Positions 25,760-35,988 of a stretch of 64,000 nucleotides of DNA are shown here, piece by piece. The stretch lies in the NCBI RefSeq assembly GCF_900112755.1, contig NZ_FOMW01000004.1, positions 62,001 to 126,000 of the forward strand, given 5' to 3'. The stretch comes from Sulfitobacter brevis (GTDB lineage: Bacteria > Pseudomonadota > Alphaproteobacteria > Rhodobacterales > Rhodobacteraceae). The stretch's first letter is position 1. Every line of letters begins with the position of its first letter. The notes beneath the pieces are model-generated. The model searched no databases. It saw only the letters and a program-made list of their open reading frames with translations, and was not told the DNA's origin. The position numbers and the translations under genes were made by a program.

Positions 25760-26448
25760 TGCAGAATTTGACGCCGCATGCCATCACCCGCAAATCCCTG
25801 CACCAAGAACTGGTGGACCGCTTGCAGCCTCTGATCATCAGTGGCGAATTGATCCCGGGCACAAAGGTCCCGGAAAAGATGCTCTGCACTCGCTTTGGCG
25901 TGTCGCGGACCCCACTCCGCGAAGCGCTAAAGGTTCTTGCGTCGGACGGACTTGTGCGGCTTGAACCGAACCGCGGGGCTTGGGTTACTTCAGTCACAGT
26001 TGGCGAAGTTGAAGAAGTTTTTCCGGTTCTCGGCGCGCTCGAAGCCCTATCGGGTGAACTGGCGTGCAAATGCGTTACCAGCGACGAAACCGATGCTGTG
26101 CGTAAACTGCATGCCCAGATGATCAAAAGCTATGAGACCCGCGACCTGGACACTTATTTCGCCATTAACCAGAAAATCCATCGCGCAATCCTGCTCGCGG
26201 CACGCAACGATACCCTGACGACCTCATGTCAGGCGCTCTCATTGCGGATGCAGCGCGCCCGCTACCTTGCGAACATGACCGAAGGCAGATGGTACGCCGC
26301 CGTGCAGGAGCATGAAAATATCCTAAAGTTTCTGATTGATAAGGACGGCAAGAGTTTGGCACGCACCTTGCTTGATCACATGGATGCCAAGCGCGCCTCG
26401 GTGATCCAGTGGCTTGAGATGCAAAATGAGCCTTCCGAGCCTGTTTAA
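25756..26448 (+). CDS. GntR-family (FCD-type) transcriptional regulator
   Basis: Repressor-like protein of 230 residues. The winged helix is at about residues 10-75 (LHQELVDRLQPLIISGEL, SRTPLREALKVLASDGLV). A helical FCD ligand domain follows, in which histidines in NQKIHRAIL and the aspartate upstream may hold a metal. It overlaps the dehydrogenase stop by four bases, so it probably controls the divergent promoter at 22701-22840 in response to a carboxylic acid. Confidence 0.92.
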   Translation: MMQNLTPHAITRKSLHQELVDRLQPLIISGELIPGTKVPEKMLCTRFGVSRTPLREALKVLASDGLVRLEPNRGAWVTSVTVGEVEEVFPVLGALEALSGELACKCVTSDETDAVRKLHAQMIKSYETRDLDTYFAINQKIHRAILLAARNDTLTTSCQALSLRMQRARYLANMTEGRWYAAVQEHENILKFLIDKDGKSLARTLLDHMDAKRASVIQWLEMQNEPSEPV

Positions 26449-26755
26449 GCCGCCTCGCCAGCAAACTACCTCTCTAACTCAGACATTATTTCAGTCACTC
26501 TGTTTGACACACGAGCGTGAGGCGGTCGCCACAGGATTCATAGTTGGCCGATGTCTTGCGTTAACTAAGTCTGACGAAAGTGTTCTTCTGACCGTATTCG
26601 GAACTTGTTGTTCTACAAAGCAACATAGGCTGAGATTTCGTCCTGCCAGACGGACCCGTGGGAACTTGGCGTATCTCAGGTCTACTATTTCTTTGGTGCA
26701 CATCTTGTGACACAGCCGAGATGATATCTCTGAGAGACGTAGCGGGAGTCGGTCC
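26449..26755. other. Gene-free stretch before hutD
   Basis: About 307 bases with lower GC than the neighbours. No reading frame with family likeness was seen, and no copy of the hut operator dyad found at 28679. It must hold the hutD promoter. Confidence 0.5.
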
Positions 26756-27343
26756 ATGCAAATTCTGAAGTTCGACGATTTGATTGAAGTCCCGTGGAGA
26801 AACGGCGGCGGCATCACCCGCAACATCGCCAAGGGCCTGCACCTCGATCAGGCAGCTTGGACTATCAGCCGCGCTGATGTCGCACAGGACGGTCCGTTTT
26901 CCGATTTCGCGGGTATGGTGCGGGTGCTGACTGTGGTTTCCGGCAGTATCATGACGCTGGAGACGCCGACAGCTTCTATCGACGCACGCCCTTGGGAGCC
27001 GGTTCGTTTTGATGGAGGGCTTAAGGTCAATTCCCGTCTGGCCGATGGACCCCTTACGGATCTCAACCTGATGTTTAATCCGCAGCTTTGTGAAGGAGAG
27101 GTGCGGACGCGGCGCAGACCGTTAGTCTGCGACCTGCCCCGCCCCAACAAAGGATTGCTGGCGTTTCACGGCCTCGCAGGGATGCCAAAGGTGAACGGAA
27201 CGGCTATCGCTATCGGCGACACCGCGTTTGTCGCGCAGCCGAACGCGGCCCTGACATTGGCAGAAGGCGACGCCCTGCTAGAGATCCGGCTGACCTATCT
27301 GGATCACAGCAAGGCCATCACGCTGTGCATCGCGGAACGATAG
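26756..27343 (+). CDS. hutD: HutD family cupin protein
   Basis: Protein of 195 residues with the HutD start pattern ILKFDDLIEVPWRNGGGITRNIA and later GPFSDFAGMVRVLTVVSGSIMTL. HutD proteins are bicupins linked to histidine utilisation and are thought to tune hut expression rather than act as enzymes. GGAG lies ahead of the ATG. It faces hutF and the two genes overlap tail to tail by 40 bases. Confidence 0.9.
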   Translation: MQILKFDDLIEVPWRNGGGITRNIAKGLHLDQAAWTISRADVAQDGPFSDFAGMVRVLTVVSGSIMTLETPTASIDARPWEPVRFDGGLKVNSRLADGPLTDLNLMFNPQLCEGEVRTRRRPLVCDLPRPNKGLLAFHGLAGMPKVNGTAIAIGDTAFVAQPNAALTLAEGDALLEIRLTYLDHSKAITLCIAER

Positions 27344-28662
27344 GCGGCGGTAATCGCATCGCGGTGGATGTGCCGGCCCTGTTTGACCGCATGACGCCCC
27401 GCGGACCAAACATCCGTGACCACCTCGTCATTGGCGGCGAAAACCAAGCCATCCAGCAGTTGATCCCGCTTTAACGTGAATAAGGCGGGGGCGGTGCTGT
27501 CGATTGCCACCAGATCCGCCCAAGCCCCGACCGAGATGTCGCCGGCACCGCGCCCCAAAGCCCGGGCACCCCCTTTGGCCGCGCCAGTGTAAAGCGTGTC
27601 GCCCACCGAGCCTTCGCCCACCACCATGACATTGCGCGCGATGTCGCGCAGGCGTTGGGAATATTCCAAGGTGCGCAATTCCTCGGTCAGCGAAATAAGC
27701 ACGTTTGAGTCCGAGCCCATGCCAAACACCCCGCCCGCGTTCAGATACGCAGGACCGTTAAACGGGCCATCGCCGAGGTTCGCCTCGGTGATCGGGCAAA
27801 GCCCTGCAACGGCACCGGAGCTTGCCAAATTCACGGTTTCCGCCTCCGTCATGTGGGTTGCATGGATCAGGCACCAATCTGCGTCCACATGAGCATTTGC
27901 CAACAACCATTCGACTGGCCGCGCCCCGAGAACAGTTTGAATATCCGCTACTTCCTGAGGTTGCTCGGCGATGTGAATGTGCACCGGCCCTACGTCATGG
28001 GCTGCCAGAACCGCCTTGAGATCATCAGGTGAGGTGGCCCGCAAGGAATGCGGCGCAATACCCACGTGGCAATCCTCTGGCAATCCAGCAATGGCGCCTC
28101 TGGCCTGCGCGACAAGTTCGTTAAAACGATCGACGGAGTTGCCAAAGCGCGCCTGCCCCGCAGTCAGCGCCGCCTGCCCCGCCCCGCCGTAGGTATAGAG
28201 CACGGGCAGATGGGTCAGCCCGATCCCGGTAGTTGCCGCAGCCGAAGCGATGCGGGCAGAAAGTTCGCCCAGATCGTCATAGGGCATGCCGCCGGGTTGA
28301 TGATGCAAATAGTGAAATTCCCCGACGCTGGCGTAGCCCGCTTCCTGCATTTCCAGAAAGACAAACGCCGCTATCGCCTCGACGTGTTCGGGCGTCAGAT
28401 GCGCGGTAAAACGGTACATCAGATCGCGCCATGTCCAAAAGCTGTCTTTACCCGCCATCCGGTATTCGGTCATCCCCGCCATCGCCCGCTGAAAGCTGTG
28501 GCTGTGCAGGTTTGCCAGCGCGGGCAAAAGCGTGTCGACCGTCGTGTCACCGACCTTGGCCTGCTGGTTGGCATCAACCCCGACGACCCGGCCATGCGCC
28601 ATGTCCAAACGGACGTTACTGGCCCACCCCGTTGAAAGCTTGGCTTGACGTGCAAAAATCAT
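27304..28662 (-). CDS. hutF: Formimidoylglutamate deiminase HutF
   Basis: Amidohydrolase of 452 residues that removes ammonia from N-formimino-L-glutamate to give N-formyl-glutamate. The metal-binding LHSHSFQRAMAG motif, GEFHYLHH, the helix with HIAEQP and the late SDSNV segment fit the family. The ATG at 28662 follows GAGGAA; a longer frame to 28710 would run through the operator. It is transcribed away from hutI under the shared operator. Confidence 0.93.
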   Translation of the reverse strand: MIFARQAKLSTGWASNVRLDMAHGRVVGVDANQQAKVGDTTVDTLLPALANLHSHSFQRAMAGMTEYRMAGKDSFWTWRDLMYRFTAHLTPEHVEAIAAFVFLEMQEAGYASVGEFHYLHHQPGGMPYDDLGELSARIASAAATTGIGLTHLPVLYTYGGAGQAALTAGQARFGNSVDRFNELVAQARGAIAGLPEDCHVGIAPHSLRATSPDDLKAVLAAHDVGPVHIHIAEQPQEVADIQTVLGARPVEWLLANAHVDADWCLIHATHMTEAETVNLASSGAVAGLCPITEANLGDGPFNGPAYLNAGGVFGMGSDSNVLISLTEELRTLEYSQRLRDIARNVMVVGEGSVGDTLYTGAAKGGARALGRGAGDISVGAWADLVAIDSTAPALFTLKRDQLLDGLVFAANDEVVTDVWSAGRHAVKQGRHIHRDAITAAYRSAMHSVMALL

Positions 28663-28678
28663 TTCGCGTTCCTCAGTT

Positions 28679-28696
28679 TTTATGTCTAGACATAAA
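28679..28696. promoter_or_regulatory. Probable HutC operator between hutF and hutI
   Basis: Perfect 18-base dyad TTTATGTCTAGACATAAA, 17 bases before the hutF ATG and 51 bases before the hutI ATG. A related imperfect site lies ahead of hutC. Position at the centre of the divergent hut promoter makes HutC the likely binder. Confidence 0.82.
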
Positions 28697-28746
28697 GCAC
28701 ACTTATACATACCATTAAAGTGAAATTTAAGCTGCGGTGGGCCGGG

Positions 28747-29958
28747 ATGACGAAAAATAGCAAAGTTTTTGTGAACTTGAACCTGGCGAGCCTCGACGAC
28801 TCGGGGGCCAAGTATGGTTGGATCGAGAATGCAGCCGTTGTGGTGATTGACGGGTTAATTGACTGGCTCGGCCCGCTCGGTGCTTTACCCTCCCCCTATA
28901 GTACCCTGCCGCAGGACGATCTTGGCGGGCGCGTCGTGACGCCCGGATTGATCGATTGCCACACACATATCGTTCACGGCGGCGACCGCGCGGTCGAGTT
29001 CGAGATGCGCCTTAACGGGACCAGCTACGAGGAAGTCGCGCGGGCGGGTGGCGGCATCGTCTCGACGGTCAAGGCCACGCGCGCGGCCACTGCCGAGGAG
29101 TTGTTGACGACAGCACTTGCCCGTGTCGACGTGTTGATCGCTGAGGGTGTCACCTGCATCGAGATCAAGTCCGGCTATGGTCTGGATATCGAAACCGAAT
29201 TGCGCATGTTGCGCGTCGCCCGCGCCATTGGCGAGAGGCGCCCGATCCGGGTCAGAACCACGTTCCTCGGTGCGCACGCCACACCGGCGGAATATGCGGG
29301 CCGCGATGACGACTATATCGATGATGTCTGCATCCCTGCCCTGCGTGCGGCCCATGCCGAAGGGCTGGTCGATGCGGTTGACGGATTTTGCGAGGGCATC
29401 GCGTTCCAGCCCGCCCAGATTGCCCGCGTCTTTGATGTGGCACGCGCCTTGGGCCTGCCTGTCAAACTGCATGCAGAGCAGCTTTCAAATATCGGCGGCA
29501 CAAAGCTGGCAGCGAGCTACGGCGCGCTTTCAGCCGATCATATCGAATATCTGGACGAGGCTGGCGTAGCAGCGATGGCGCAAGCGGGTACGGTTGCGGT
29601 CATCCTGCCCGGCGCGTTTTATACGTTGCGAGAGACACAAGCCCCGCCCATCGCGCTGCTGCGCAAACACGGCGTGCCGATGGCCTTGGCGACAGACATC
29701 AACCCCGGCTCCTCCCCGCTCAACTCGCTGCTGCTGACCCTCAACATGGGCTGCACCCTGTTCCGGATGACCCCCGAAGAAGCCCTGCGCGGGGTCACGC
29801 AAAATGCGGCGCGGGCTTTGGGGCTGGCTGACGTTGGCACCCTCGCTGTTGGCATGCGTGCCGACATGGCCGTCTGGAACATCAAGCACCCTGCCGAACT
29901 GTCATACCGCATTGGCTTTAATCCCCTTCACTCCCGCATTTTCGGAGGTTCATCGTGA
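28747..29958 (+). CDS. hutI: Imidazolonepropionase HutI
   Basis: Metal-dependent amidohydrolase of 403 residues, third step of histidine breakdown, opening the imidazolone ring to formiminoglutamate. Visible motifs: [16 protein letters not shown] (metal site), [22 protein letters not shown] and TDINPGSSP. The ATG at 28747 gives the usual length; a GTG at 28720 would add nine residues. The stop overlaps the hutH start. Confidence 0.94.
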   Translation: MTKNSKVFVNLNLASLDDSGAKYGWIENAAVVVIDGLIDWLGPLGALPSPYSTLPQDDLGGRVVTPGLIDCHTHIVHGGDRAVEFEMRLNGTSYEEVARAGGGIVSTVKATRAATAEELLTTALARVDVLIAEGVTCIEIKSGYGLDIETELRMLRVARAIGERRPIRVRTTFLGAHATPAEYAGRDDDYIDDVCIPALRAAHAEGLVDAVDGFCEGIAFQPAQIARVFDVARALGLPVKLHAEQLSNIGGTKLAASYGALSADHIEYLDEAGVAAMAQAGTVAVILPGAFYTLRETQAPPIALLRKHGVPMALATDINPGSSPLNSLLLTLNMGCTLFRMTPEEALRGVTQNAARALGLADVGTLAVGMRADMAVWNIKHPAELSYRIGFNPLHSRIFGGSS

Positions 29959-31493
29959 CCACACTAACCCTCACCCCCGGCGCCGTTACCTTGGATAATC
30001 TGGCTGACATCTATTGGAACGAAGCATCGGTGCAGCTTGATCCGGCCAGTCATCCCGCGATTGAGCGCGCCCATGCGCGGATCGCTAAGGCCGTCGCAGG
30101 CACCGATGCGGTTTACGGGGTGAACACCGGATTTGGCAAATTGGCCTCGGTCAAGATCGCGAGCAAAGACACCGCAACCTTACAGCGCAATCTGATCTTG
30201 TCGCATTGCTGCGGCGTCGGTCCTGCGATCCCGCGCCGCCACGCGCGTCTGCTGATGGCTCTTAAATTGCTCAGCTTGGGGCGCGGTGCCTCGGGTGTGC
30301 GGCTTGAAGTTGTGACGCTGATTGAGGATATGCTCACCAAAGGAGTGACACCTGTCATACCGGCGCAAGGCTCCGTGGGCGCATCGGGCGATCTGGCGCC
30401 GCTGGCCCATATGGCCGCCGTGATGATGGGTCACGGCGAGGCGGAGTATCTCGGCAAGACACGGCCCGGCGCCGACGCTTTGGCCGCAGCGGGGCTTGAG
30501 CCGGTTGTCCTTGGCCCCAAGGAAGGGTTGGCTCTGATCAACGGCACCCAGTTCTCGACAGCTTTTGCGCTGGCGGGCCTGTTCGGCGCATGGCGCGCGG
30601 CGCATTCGGCGCTGATCACCTCGGCCCTGTCCACCGATGCCATTATGGGGTCCACCGCGCCCTTGCAGCCTGAAATCCACGCTCTGCGCGGCCATCTTGG
30701 CCAAATTCAGGCCGGAGAGACCATGCGCGCCCTGCTTGAGGGCTCCCAAATTCGCGACAGCCATATCGTGGATGATGCGCGGGTTCAGGACCCCTATTGC
30801 ATCCGCTGCCAGCCTCAGGTGACGGGCGCGGCGATGGATGTGCTGCGCATGACAGCCCGCACGCTGGAGATTGAGGCGAACGCCGCCACCGACAACCCGC
30901 TGGTGCTGATTGAAGCCGATCTGATCGTGTCGGGCGGCAACTTCCACGCCGAGCCAGTCGGCTTTGCCGCCGATATGATCGCGCTGGCGATTGCCGAAAT
31001 CGGCGCGATTGCCCAACGCCGCGTTGCCTTGATCGTTGATCCGGTGCTCAGCTTTAATCTGCCGCCGTTCCTCACCCCCAATCCGGGGCTGAACAGCGGC
31101 TATATGATTGCCGAAGTGACCACCGCGGCGTTGATGAGCGAGAACAAACATCTGGCGAACCCCTGCGTCACCGACAGCACGCCGACCTCTGCCAATCAGG
31201 AAGACCACGTCAGTATGGCCGCCCACGGCGCAAGACGGCTGGGCGCGATGAACGAAAATCTGGCACGCATTCTGGGTGTTGAACTGCTCTGCGCGGCGCA
31301 GGGGATCGATTTTCGCGCACCGCTCGCCACCAGCGCTACTTTGCAACGCGTGGTTGCCCGTGTGCGCCAAGAGGTGGCAACGCTGGGGGAGGATCGCTAT
31401 CTCGCGCCCGATCTGGAGCGTGCAGCGGTGATGATCGCTTCCGGTGATATCGTGAACGCCGCGGGCATCGACATGCCTGAGTTGATCGCGTGA
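29955..31493 (+). CDS. hutH: Histidine ammonia-lyase HutH
   Basis: First enzyme of the pathway, giving urocanate and ammonia. The 512 residues include Ala143-Ser144-Gly145 in [15 protein letters not shown], the triad that cyclises into the MIO cofactor, and an active-site tyrosine in [11 protein letters not shown]. Starts with GTG overlapping the hutI stop (GTGA) and overlaps hutG at its end. Confidence 0.96.
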   Translation: MTTLTLTPGAVTLDNLADIYWNEASVQLDPASHPAIERAHARIAKAVAGTDAVYGVNTGFGKLASVKIASKDTATLQRNLILSHCCGVGPAIPRRHARLLMALKLLSLGRGASGVRLEVVTLIEDMLTKGVTPVIPAQGSVGASGDLAPLAHMAAVMMGHGEAEYLGKTRPGADALAAAGLEPVVLGPKEGLALINGTQFSTAFALAGLFGAWRAAHSALITSALSTDAIMGSTAPLQPEIHALRGHLGQIQAGETMRALLEGSQIRDSHIVDDARVQDPYCIRCQPQVTGAAMDVLRMTARTLEIEANAATDNPLVLIEADLIVSGGNFHAEPVGFAADMIALAIAEIGAIAQRRVALIVDPVLSFNLPPFLTPNPGLNSGYMIAEVTTAALMSENKHLANPCVTDSTPTSANQEDHVSMAAHGARRLGAMNENLARILGVELLCAAQGIDFRAPLATSATLQRVVARVRQEVATLGEDRYLAPDLERAAVMIASGDIVNAAGIDMPELIA

Positions 31494-32302
31494 CGCCCGT
31501 CGAAATCCACCAAGGCGATACGCCGGTCGTATTGGGCCTGCCGCATACCGGCACCTTCGTGCCTGAGAAAATCAGGGCCGCGATGAATGCCCGTGGCCGT
31601 GGGTTGGACGACACGGATTGGCATATTCACAAGCTTTACGATGGCGTGCTGCACGGCGCGAGCACGGTGCGCGCGACCTTCCACCGCTACGTCATAGATG
31701 CCAACCGTGACCCTTCCGGTGTCTCGCTGTATCCGGGGCAGAATACCACCGGGTTGGTGCCGCTGACCGATTTCGACGGGTATGACATCTGGACTACCCC
31801 GCCAAACGACGCCGAGGTTGAGGCCCGCCGCCAGACCTGTCACGCGCCCTATCATGCCGCGCTTGAGGCCGAGCTTACCCGCGTGCGCAGCATCCACGGC
31901 GTCGCGATCTTGTATGATTGCCACTCGATCCGGTCGGGCATTCCGTTCCTGTTTGAAGGGACGCTGCCCGACTTCAACATCGGCACAAACATGGGCACCA
32001 CCTGCGCCCCCGAGATCGAGACCGCAACGCAACAGGTCTGCGCTGCCGCGAAAGGCTATACTTGCGTCACCAATGGACGCTTCAAAGGCGGCTGGACGAC
32101 GCGCCACTATGGCCGCCCTTCCGAAGGCCTGCACGCGATCCAGATGGAACTGGCGCAGAGCACATATCTCAGCACCGAAGCGCGCCCTTGGGAGTACGAC
32201 GTTGCGAAATCGGGCCGCCTTCGCCGCCACCTCTCAACCATTTTGACCGAACTGGCCGCATTGGCCCCGAACCTAAAACCGATACAGAAAGGCACATCAT
32301 GA
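31490..32302 (+). CDS. hutG: N-formylglutamate deformylase HutG
   Basis: Zinc enzyme of 270 residues splitting N-formyl-glutamate into formate and glutamate, the last step in the hutF branch. It shows [35 protein letters not shown] and [16 protein letters not shown], all family marks. GTG start overlaps hutH by four bases; the stop overlaps the hutU start by four bases. Confidence 0.95.
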   Translation: MTPVEIHQGDTPVVLGLPHTGTFVPEKIRAAMNARGRGLDDTDWHIHKLYDGVLHGASTVRATFHRYVIDANRDPSGVSLYPGQNTTGLVPLTDFDGYDIWTTPPNDAEVEARRQTCHAPYHAALEAELTRVRSIHGVAILYDCHSIRSGIPFLFEGTLPDFNIGTNMGTTCAPEIETATQQVCAAAKGYTCVTNGRFKGGWTTRHYGRPSEGLHAIQMELAQSTYLSTEARPWEYDVAKSGRLRRHLSTILTELAALAPNLKPIQKGTS

Positions 32303-33966
32303 GCGATCCGCGCAAGAATACCCGTGACGTTTATCCGGCAACCGGCACCGAGTTGACGGCCAAAAGCTGGCTAACCGAAGCCCCCTTGCGGATGCTGATG
32401 AACAACCTGCACCCCGACGTTGCCGAAAATCCGCATGAACTTGTGGTCTACGGCGGGATTGGTCGGGCTGCGCGGACATGGAAGGATTACGATATGATCG
32501 TCGCTTCCTTGCGCGAATTGGAAGACGACCAGACCCTGCTGGTGCAATCGGGCAAACCTGTCGGCGTGTTTCAAACCCACAAAGATGCGCCGCGGGTTCT
32601 GATCGCCAACTCCAACCTCGTGCCGCATTGGGCCACATGGGACCACTTCAACGAACTGGATAAAAAGGGTCTGGCCATGTACGGCCAGATGACAGCCGGA
32701 TCGTGGATTTACATCGGATCGCAAGGCATTGTTCAGGGCACCTACGAGACCTTTGTCGAGGCCGGACGCCAGCACTATGACGGCTCGCTTAAGGGTAAAT
32801 GGATCCTGACCGGTGGTCTTGGCGGCATGGGCGGCGCTCAGCCACTGGCGGCTGTAATGGCGGGCGCCTGTTGCCTTGCGGTCGAATGCAATCCTGACAG
32901 CATCGACTTCCGGCTGCGCACAAACTACGTCGATGAAAAGGCCGAAACGCTGGACGAGGCGCTGGAGATGATCAACCGCTGGACCGCGGCAGGCGAGGCA
33001 AAATCGGTTGGCTTGCTAGGCAATGCGGCGGATGTGTTTCCCGAACTGGTAAAGCGCGGCATCCGCCCCGATATCGTCACAGACCAGACATCAGCCCATG
33101 ATCCGATCAACGGCTACCTGCCCCAAGGCTGGACATTGGCAGAGTGGAAAGAGAAACGCGAAACCGCTCCGAAAGAGGTCGAAAAAGCCGCCCGCGCCAG
33201 CATGAAAGTGCAGGTCAAGGCGATGTGCGATTTCCACGCGTCAGGCGTGCCGACAGTCGATTACGGCAATAACATCCGCCAGATGGCACTGGAGGAAGGG
33301 TTGGACAACGCGTTCGACTTCCCCGGATTTGTCCCCGCCTATATCCGCCCACTGTTTTGCCGTGGGGTTGGCCCGTTTCGTTGGGCGGCATTGTCTGGAG
33401 ATCCCGAAGACATCTATAAAACCGACGCCAAGGTGAAGGAAATCCTGTCCGAGGATAAACACCTTCACAACTGGCTCGACATGGCACGCGAACGCATCGC
33501 CTTCCAAGGCCTGCCAGCCCGCATTTGCTGGGTGGGTCTGGGCGTGCGCCACAAGCTCGGCCTCGCCTTCAACGAAATGGTGCGCAACGGCGAGCTTTCC
33601 GCGCCTATCGTCATTGGCCGCGATCATCTCGATTCAGGCTCGGTTGCCTCGCCAAACCGCGAAACCGAGGCGATGAAAGACGGCTCGGATGCAGTTTCAG
33701 ACTGGCCATTGCTCAACGCGCTATTGAACACGGCTTCGGGGGCGACTTGGGTCTCCTTGCACCACGGGGGCGGCGTTGGCATGGGCTTCTCGCAACACTC
33801 TGGAATGGTGATCTGCTGCGACGGCACCGAGGACGCAGACCGGCGCATTGCCCGCGTTTTGTGGAACGATCCGGCGACCGGCGTCATGCGCCACGCCGAT
33901 GCGGGCTATGAGGATGCGCTTGAGTGCGCGCGCGAGAATGGCTTGAATCTGCCGGGCATCCTTTAA
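32299..33966 (+). CDS. hutU: Urocanate hydratase HutU
   Basis: Cytosolic NAD-dependent lyase of 555 residues converting urocanate to imidazolonepropionate. Seen: [12 protein letters not shown], the dinucleotide loop [26 protein letters not shown], and the C-terminal [15 protein letters not shown] signature. It ends the hutIHGU operon and is followed by a hairpin. Confidence 0.97.
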   Translation: MSDPRKNTRDVYPATGTELTAKSWLTEAPLRMLMNNLHPDVAENPHELVVYGGIGRAARTWKDYDMIVASLRELEDDQTLLVQSGKPVGVFQTHKDAPRVLIANSNLVPHWATWDHFNELDKKGLAMYGQMTAGSWIYIGSQGIVQGTYETFVEAGRQHYDGSLKGKWILTGGLGGMGGAQPLAAVMAGACCLAVECNPDSIDFRLRTNYVDEKAETLDEALEMINRWTAAGEAKSVGLLGNAADVFPELVKRGIRPDIVTDQTSAHDPINGYLPQGWTLAEWKEKRETAPKEVEKAARASMKVQVKAMCDFHASGVPTVDYGNNIRQMALEEGLDNAFDFPGFVPAYIRPLFCRGVGPFRWAALSGDPEDIYKTDAKVKEILSEDKHLHNWLDMARERIAFQGLPARICWVGLGVRHKLGLAFNEMVRNGELSAPIVIGRDHLDSGSVASPNRETEAMKDGSDAVSDWPLLNALLNTASGATWVSLHHGGGVGMGFSQHSGMVICCDGTEDADRRIARVLWNDPATGVMRHADAGYEDALECARENGLNLPGIL

Positions 33967-33973
33967 CTAACGC

Positions 33974-34003
33974 CTGCGCTGCCACCTCACGGGGGCGGCG
34001 CAG
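33974..34003. terminator. Hairpin between convergent hutU and hutC
   Basis: Ten-base stem CTGCGCTGCC / GGCGGCGCAG (one T-G pair) with a 10-base loop, placed between two convergent stops. Likely acts on both strands; no strong T tract. Confidence 0.6.
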
Positions 34004-34010
34004 TCCTTGC

Positions 34011-34700
34011 CTAAAAGCGGGACGTCAGGCGATGGCCGGGACGGTACGAAAAACGGACGTAGGTCACCGCATCGCTTTCCCACCATGTCGAGCGTTCGAT
34101 GGTGAATAGCGGATCGCCGACAGAACATCCCAGATAGTCCGCCAAACCCTGATCCGCCAATCCGGCAGACAAGTTAATCTCGGCCTCCGAAAACGGGATC
34201 GTCGCGACCAACCACTCGCTTGGGCCACCTTCCGCGAAATCAGCAAATTCCGCTGCTGGCAGTGCAGTCAGATTGATCCATCTGTCTTCGTGCTCATAGG
34301 GAACGCCGTCGGCGTAATGCATACAAACAAGGTGCAAAACCCTGCCCTCTTCCGGCAGTTGCAGCCGCGCCCGCAGCCAGTCCGGTGCCACTTCAACAAT
34401 GCGACTGGACAGCGAATACCGGTAGGACGCGCCCTTATCCTCGATCTCGTCGCGTACAAGCGGGATGTCAAAACGCGCCTGACGGATCGGTGACATGCGC
34501 ACGCGCGTGCCGGCTTTGCGGCGCCGTTCAATAATCCCGTCGTCCGAAAGCTCGCGCATGGCGCGGTTCACCGTCGCCCGCGCACAGCCATATGTCTCGG
34601 CAAGATCGACTTCATTTGGCACCAAATCACCCGGCCCCCAATCGCCCTTGATGATCTTGCCCAGAATGTCGGCTTTGACCTCTTTGTAGGTGACTTTCAT
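34011..34700 (-). CDS. hutC: Histidine utilisation repressor HutC (GntR family)
   Basis: GntR/HutC repressor of 229 residues. The DNA-binding part is residues 1-70 (YKEVKADILGKI, GCARATVNRAMREL). The UTRA ligand domain follows and binds urocanate in characterised members. The ATG at 34700 gives the standard beginning. A TCTAGACATAA site about 75 bases upstream suggests autoregulation. Confidence 0.93.
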   Translation of the reverse strand: MKVTYKEVKADILGKIIKGDWGPGDLVPNEVDLAETYGCARATVNRAMRELSDDGIIERRRKAGTRVRMSPIRQARFDIPLVRDEIEDKGASYRYSLSSRIVEVAPDWLRARLQLPEEGRVLHLVCMHYADGVPYEHEDRWINLTALPAAEFADFAEGGPSEWLVATIPFSEAEINLSAGLADQGLADYLGCSVGDPLFTIERSTWWESDAVTYVRFSYRPGHRLTSRF

Positions 34701-34772
34701 TGCGGGCCAGTTTTCTTGCTTTGTGTATCGGTCATCGGGCCCTTCGCAGCTCTCGTTCACCTCAATGTGCTA

Positions 34773-34787
34773 TTAATCTAGACATAA
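34773..34787. promoter_or_regulatory. Imperfect hut operator ahead of hutC
   Basis: TTAATCTAGACATAA keeps the core TCTAGA and the right arm ACATAA of the perfect dyad at 28679, while the left arm has two changes. Position upstream of hutC suggests feedback control. Confidence 0.6.
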
Positions 34788-34852
34788 TGCAATGTGCCAA
34801 GACAAAAGCGAACGTCTGAACATAAAGCAGCGCGCGTTCGCTTTGCCGCTCA

Positions 34853-35890
34853 TTATCTCATCTTCGCGTCGACTAGCGCCTCTTCGGCAATCATGGCCTC
34901 CAACTGGCGGCGGAACCGCAGCTGCCCCGCATCAATGCCCAGATCAATATGTGGCGAGGTTTTCTCGTCCATCCCGATCTGGACCTGATCCAGCACGGCG
35001 CGGTCTTCTTCGAAAGCGTGGCGTACGTCCTCGCTCATCATCTTTGACAGTGCTTCGTCATCAGGGCGGATATTGCGCAACTGGAACCAGTAATACCGGG
35101 TCTCTTTATCGGTCGTGGGGGTCATAAAGTTATAGCTGTCCATGACAAAAGTGTTTTCATGCAGCGTTCCGTCCACACCACCTGTGCCCGCTGGAGTAAA
35201 CACCGCGCGGATCAAAGCATGGCTGGGATAGCGCACCTCATAGTGCTGCAGGCGGTCGCAATTACCCGCGAACTCCACAATCTTTTTGTAAAATGGCGCT
35301 GGTTCATGGTCCATCATCCAGCGATGAACAATAACGCCGTTGTCGGTCTTGGTCACCCGCAGCGGCGCGTCTTTCGTCTGGGCCGAGGCAAAGGACGTAG
35401 CATGCACCCAAGCCACATGGGTCGGGTCGAGCAGGTTGTCACACATCAGCAGATAGTTGCAGTTGAGCTCCATCGCCGCGCCGCGATTGAGGCCCCATTC
35501 GGGGCTGTCGAAATTTGGAATGTCGATAATGTCTTCGGGGTCCGCGATTGCTGCATTGCCCATCCAGATCCAGACCAGCCCGTATTTTTCATGGACTGGA
35601 AAGGGCCGCACCCGCGCAGCCGAGGGGATGCGCCCGCCGCCCGGTGCCCAGACACATTGGCCCGCGCAATCGAAGGTCAGCCCGTGATAGCCACATTCCA
35701 CATTGTCGCCCTTGATCCGCCCCTTGGAGAGCGGCAGTTTGCGGTGCGGACAGGCATCCTCCATCGCGATCACTTCGCCCTGAGTATTGCGGAACATACA
35801 TATCTTTTCACCGAGCACCTTGATCTGCTGCAAATCGTTAACGATCTCGTCGCTCCACGCGGCGACGTACCAAGCATTCTTCAGAAACAT
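34853..35890 (-). CDS. Rieske non-heme iron oxygenase, vanillate demethylase (VanA)-like
   Basis: Oxygenase subunit of 345 residues. Rieske 2Fe-2S ligands are in EDACPHRKLPL and ECGYHGLTF (Cys-x-His and Cys-x2-His). The mononuclear iron site is in NLLDPTHVAWVHA. Related enzymes remove O-methyl groups or hydroxylate aromatic acids. No ferredoxin reductase gene such as vanB is next to it, so it must borrow electrons from elsewhere. A LysR gene precedes it on the same strand. Confidence 0.85.
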   Translation of the reverse strand: MFLKNAWYVAAWSDEIVNDLQQIKVLGEKICMFRNTQGEVIAMEDACPHRKLPLSKGRIKGDNVECGYHGLTFDCAGQCVWAPGGGRIPSAARVRPFPVHEKYGLVWIWMGNAAIADPEDIIDIPNFDSPEWGLNRGAAMELNCNYLLMCDNLLDPTHVAWVHATSFASAQTKDAPLRVTKTDNGVIVHRWMMDHEPAPFYKKIVEFAGNCDRLQHYEVRYPSHALIRAVFTPAGTGGVDGTLHENTFVMDSYNFMTPTTDKETRYYWFQLRNIRPDDEALSKMMSEDVRHAFEEDRAVLDQVQIGMDEKTSPHIDLGIDAGQLRFRRQLEAMIAEEALVDAKMR

Positions 35891-35988
35891 GTGACTTCCT
35901 AACTAAGGTGAGGGCCGTGATTGCGCCGACGATACATCTGCTTACCCCTCGAAAGAATCGAAGCCGCGCGGCATATTGTTTAGTTTTG

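Noticed and set aside
30180..31370. 396-codon minus-strand frame opposite hutH
   Set aside because: hutH is complete and overlapping its operon neighbours; the opposite frame is rich in His, Arg and Gln as expected for a shadow.
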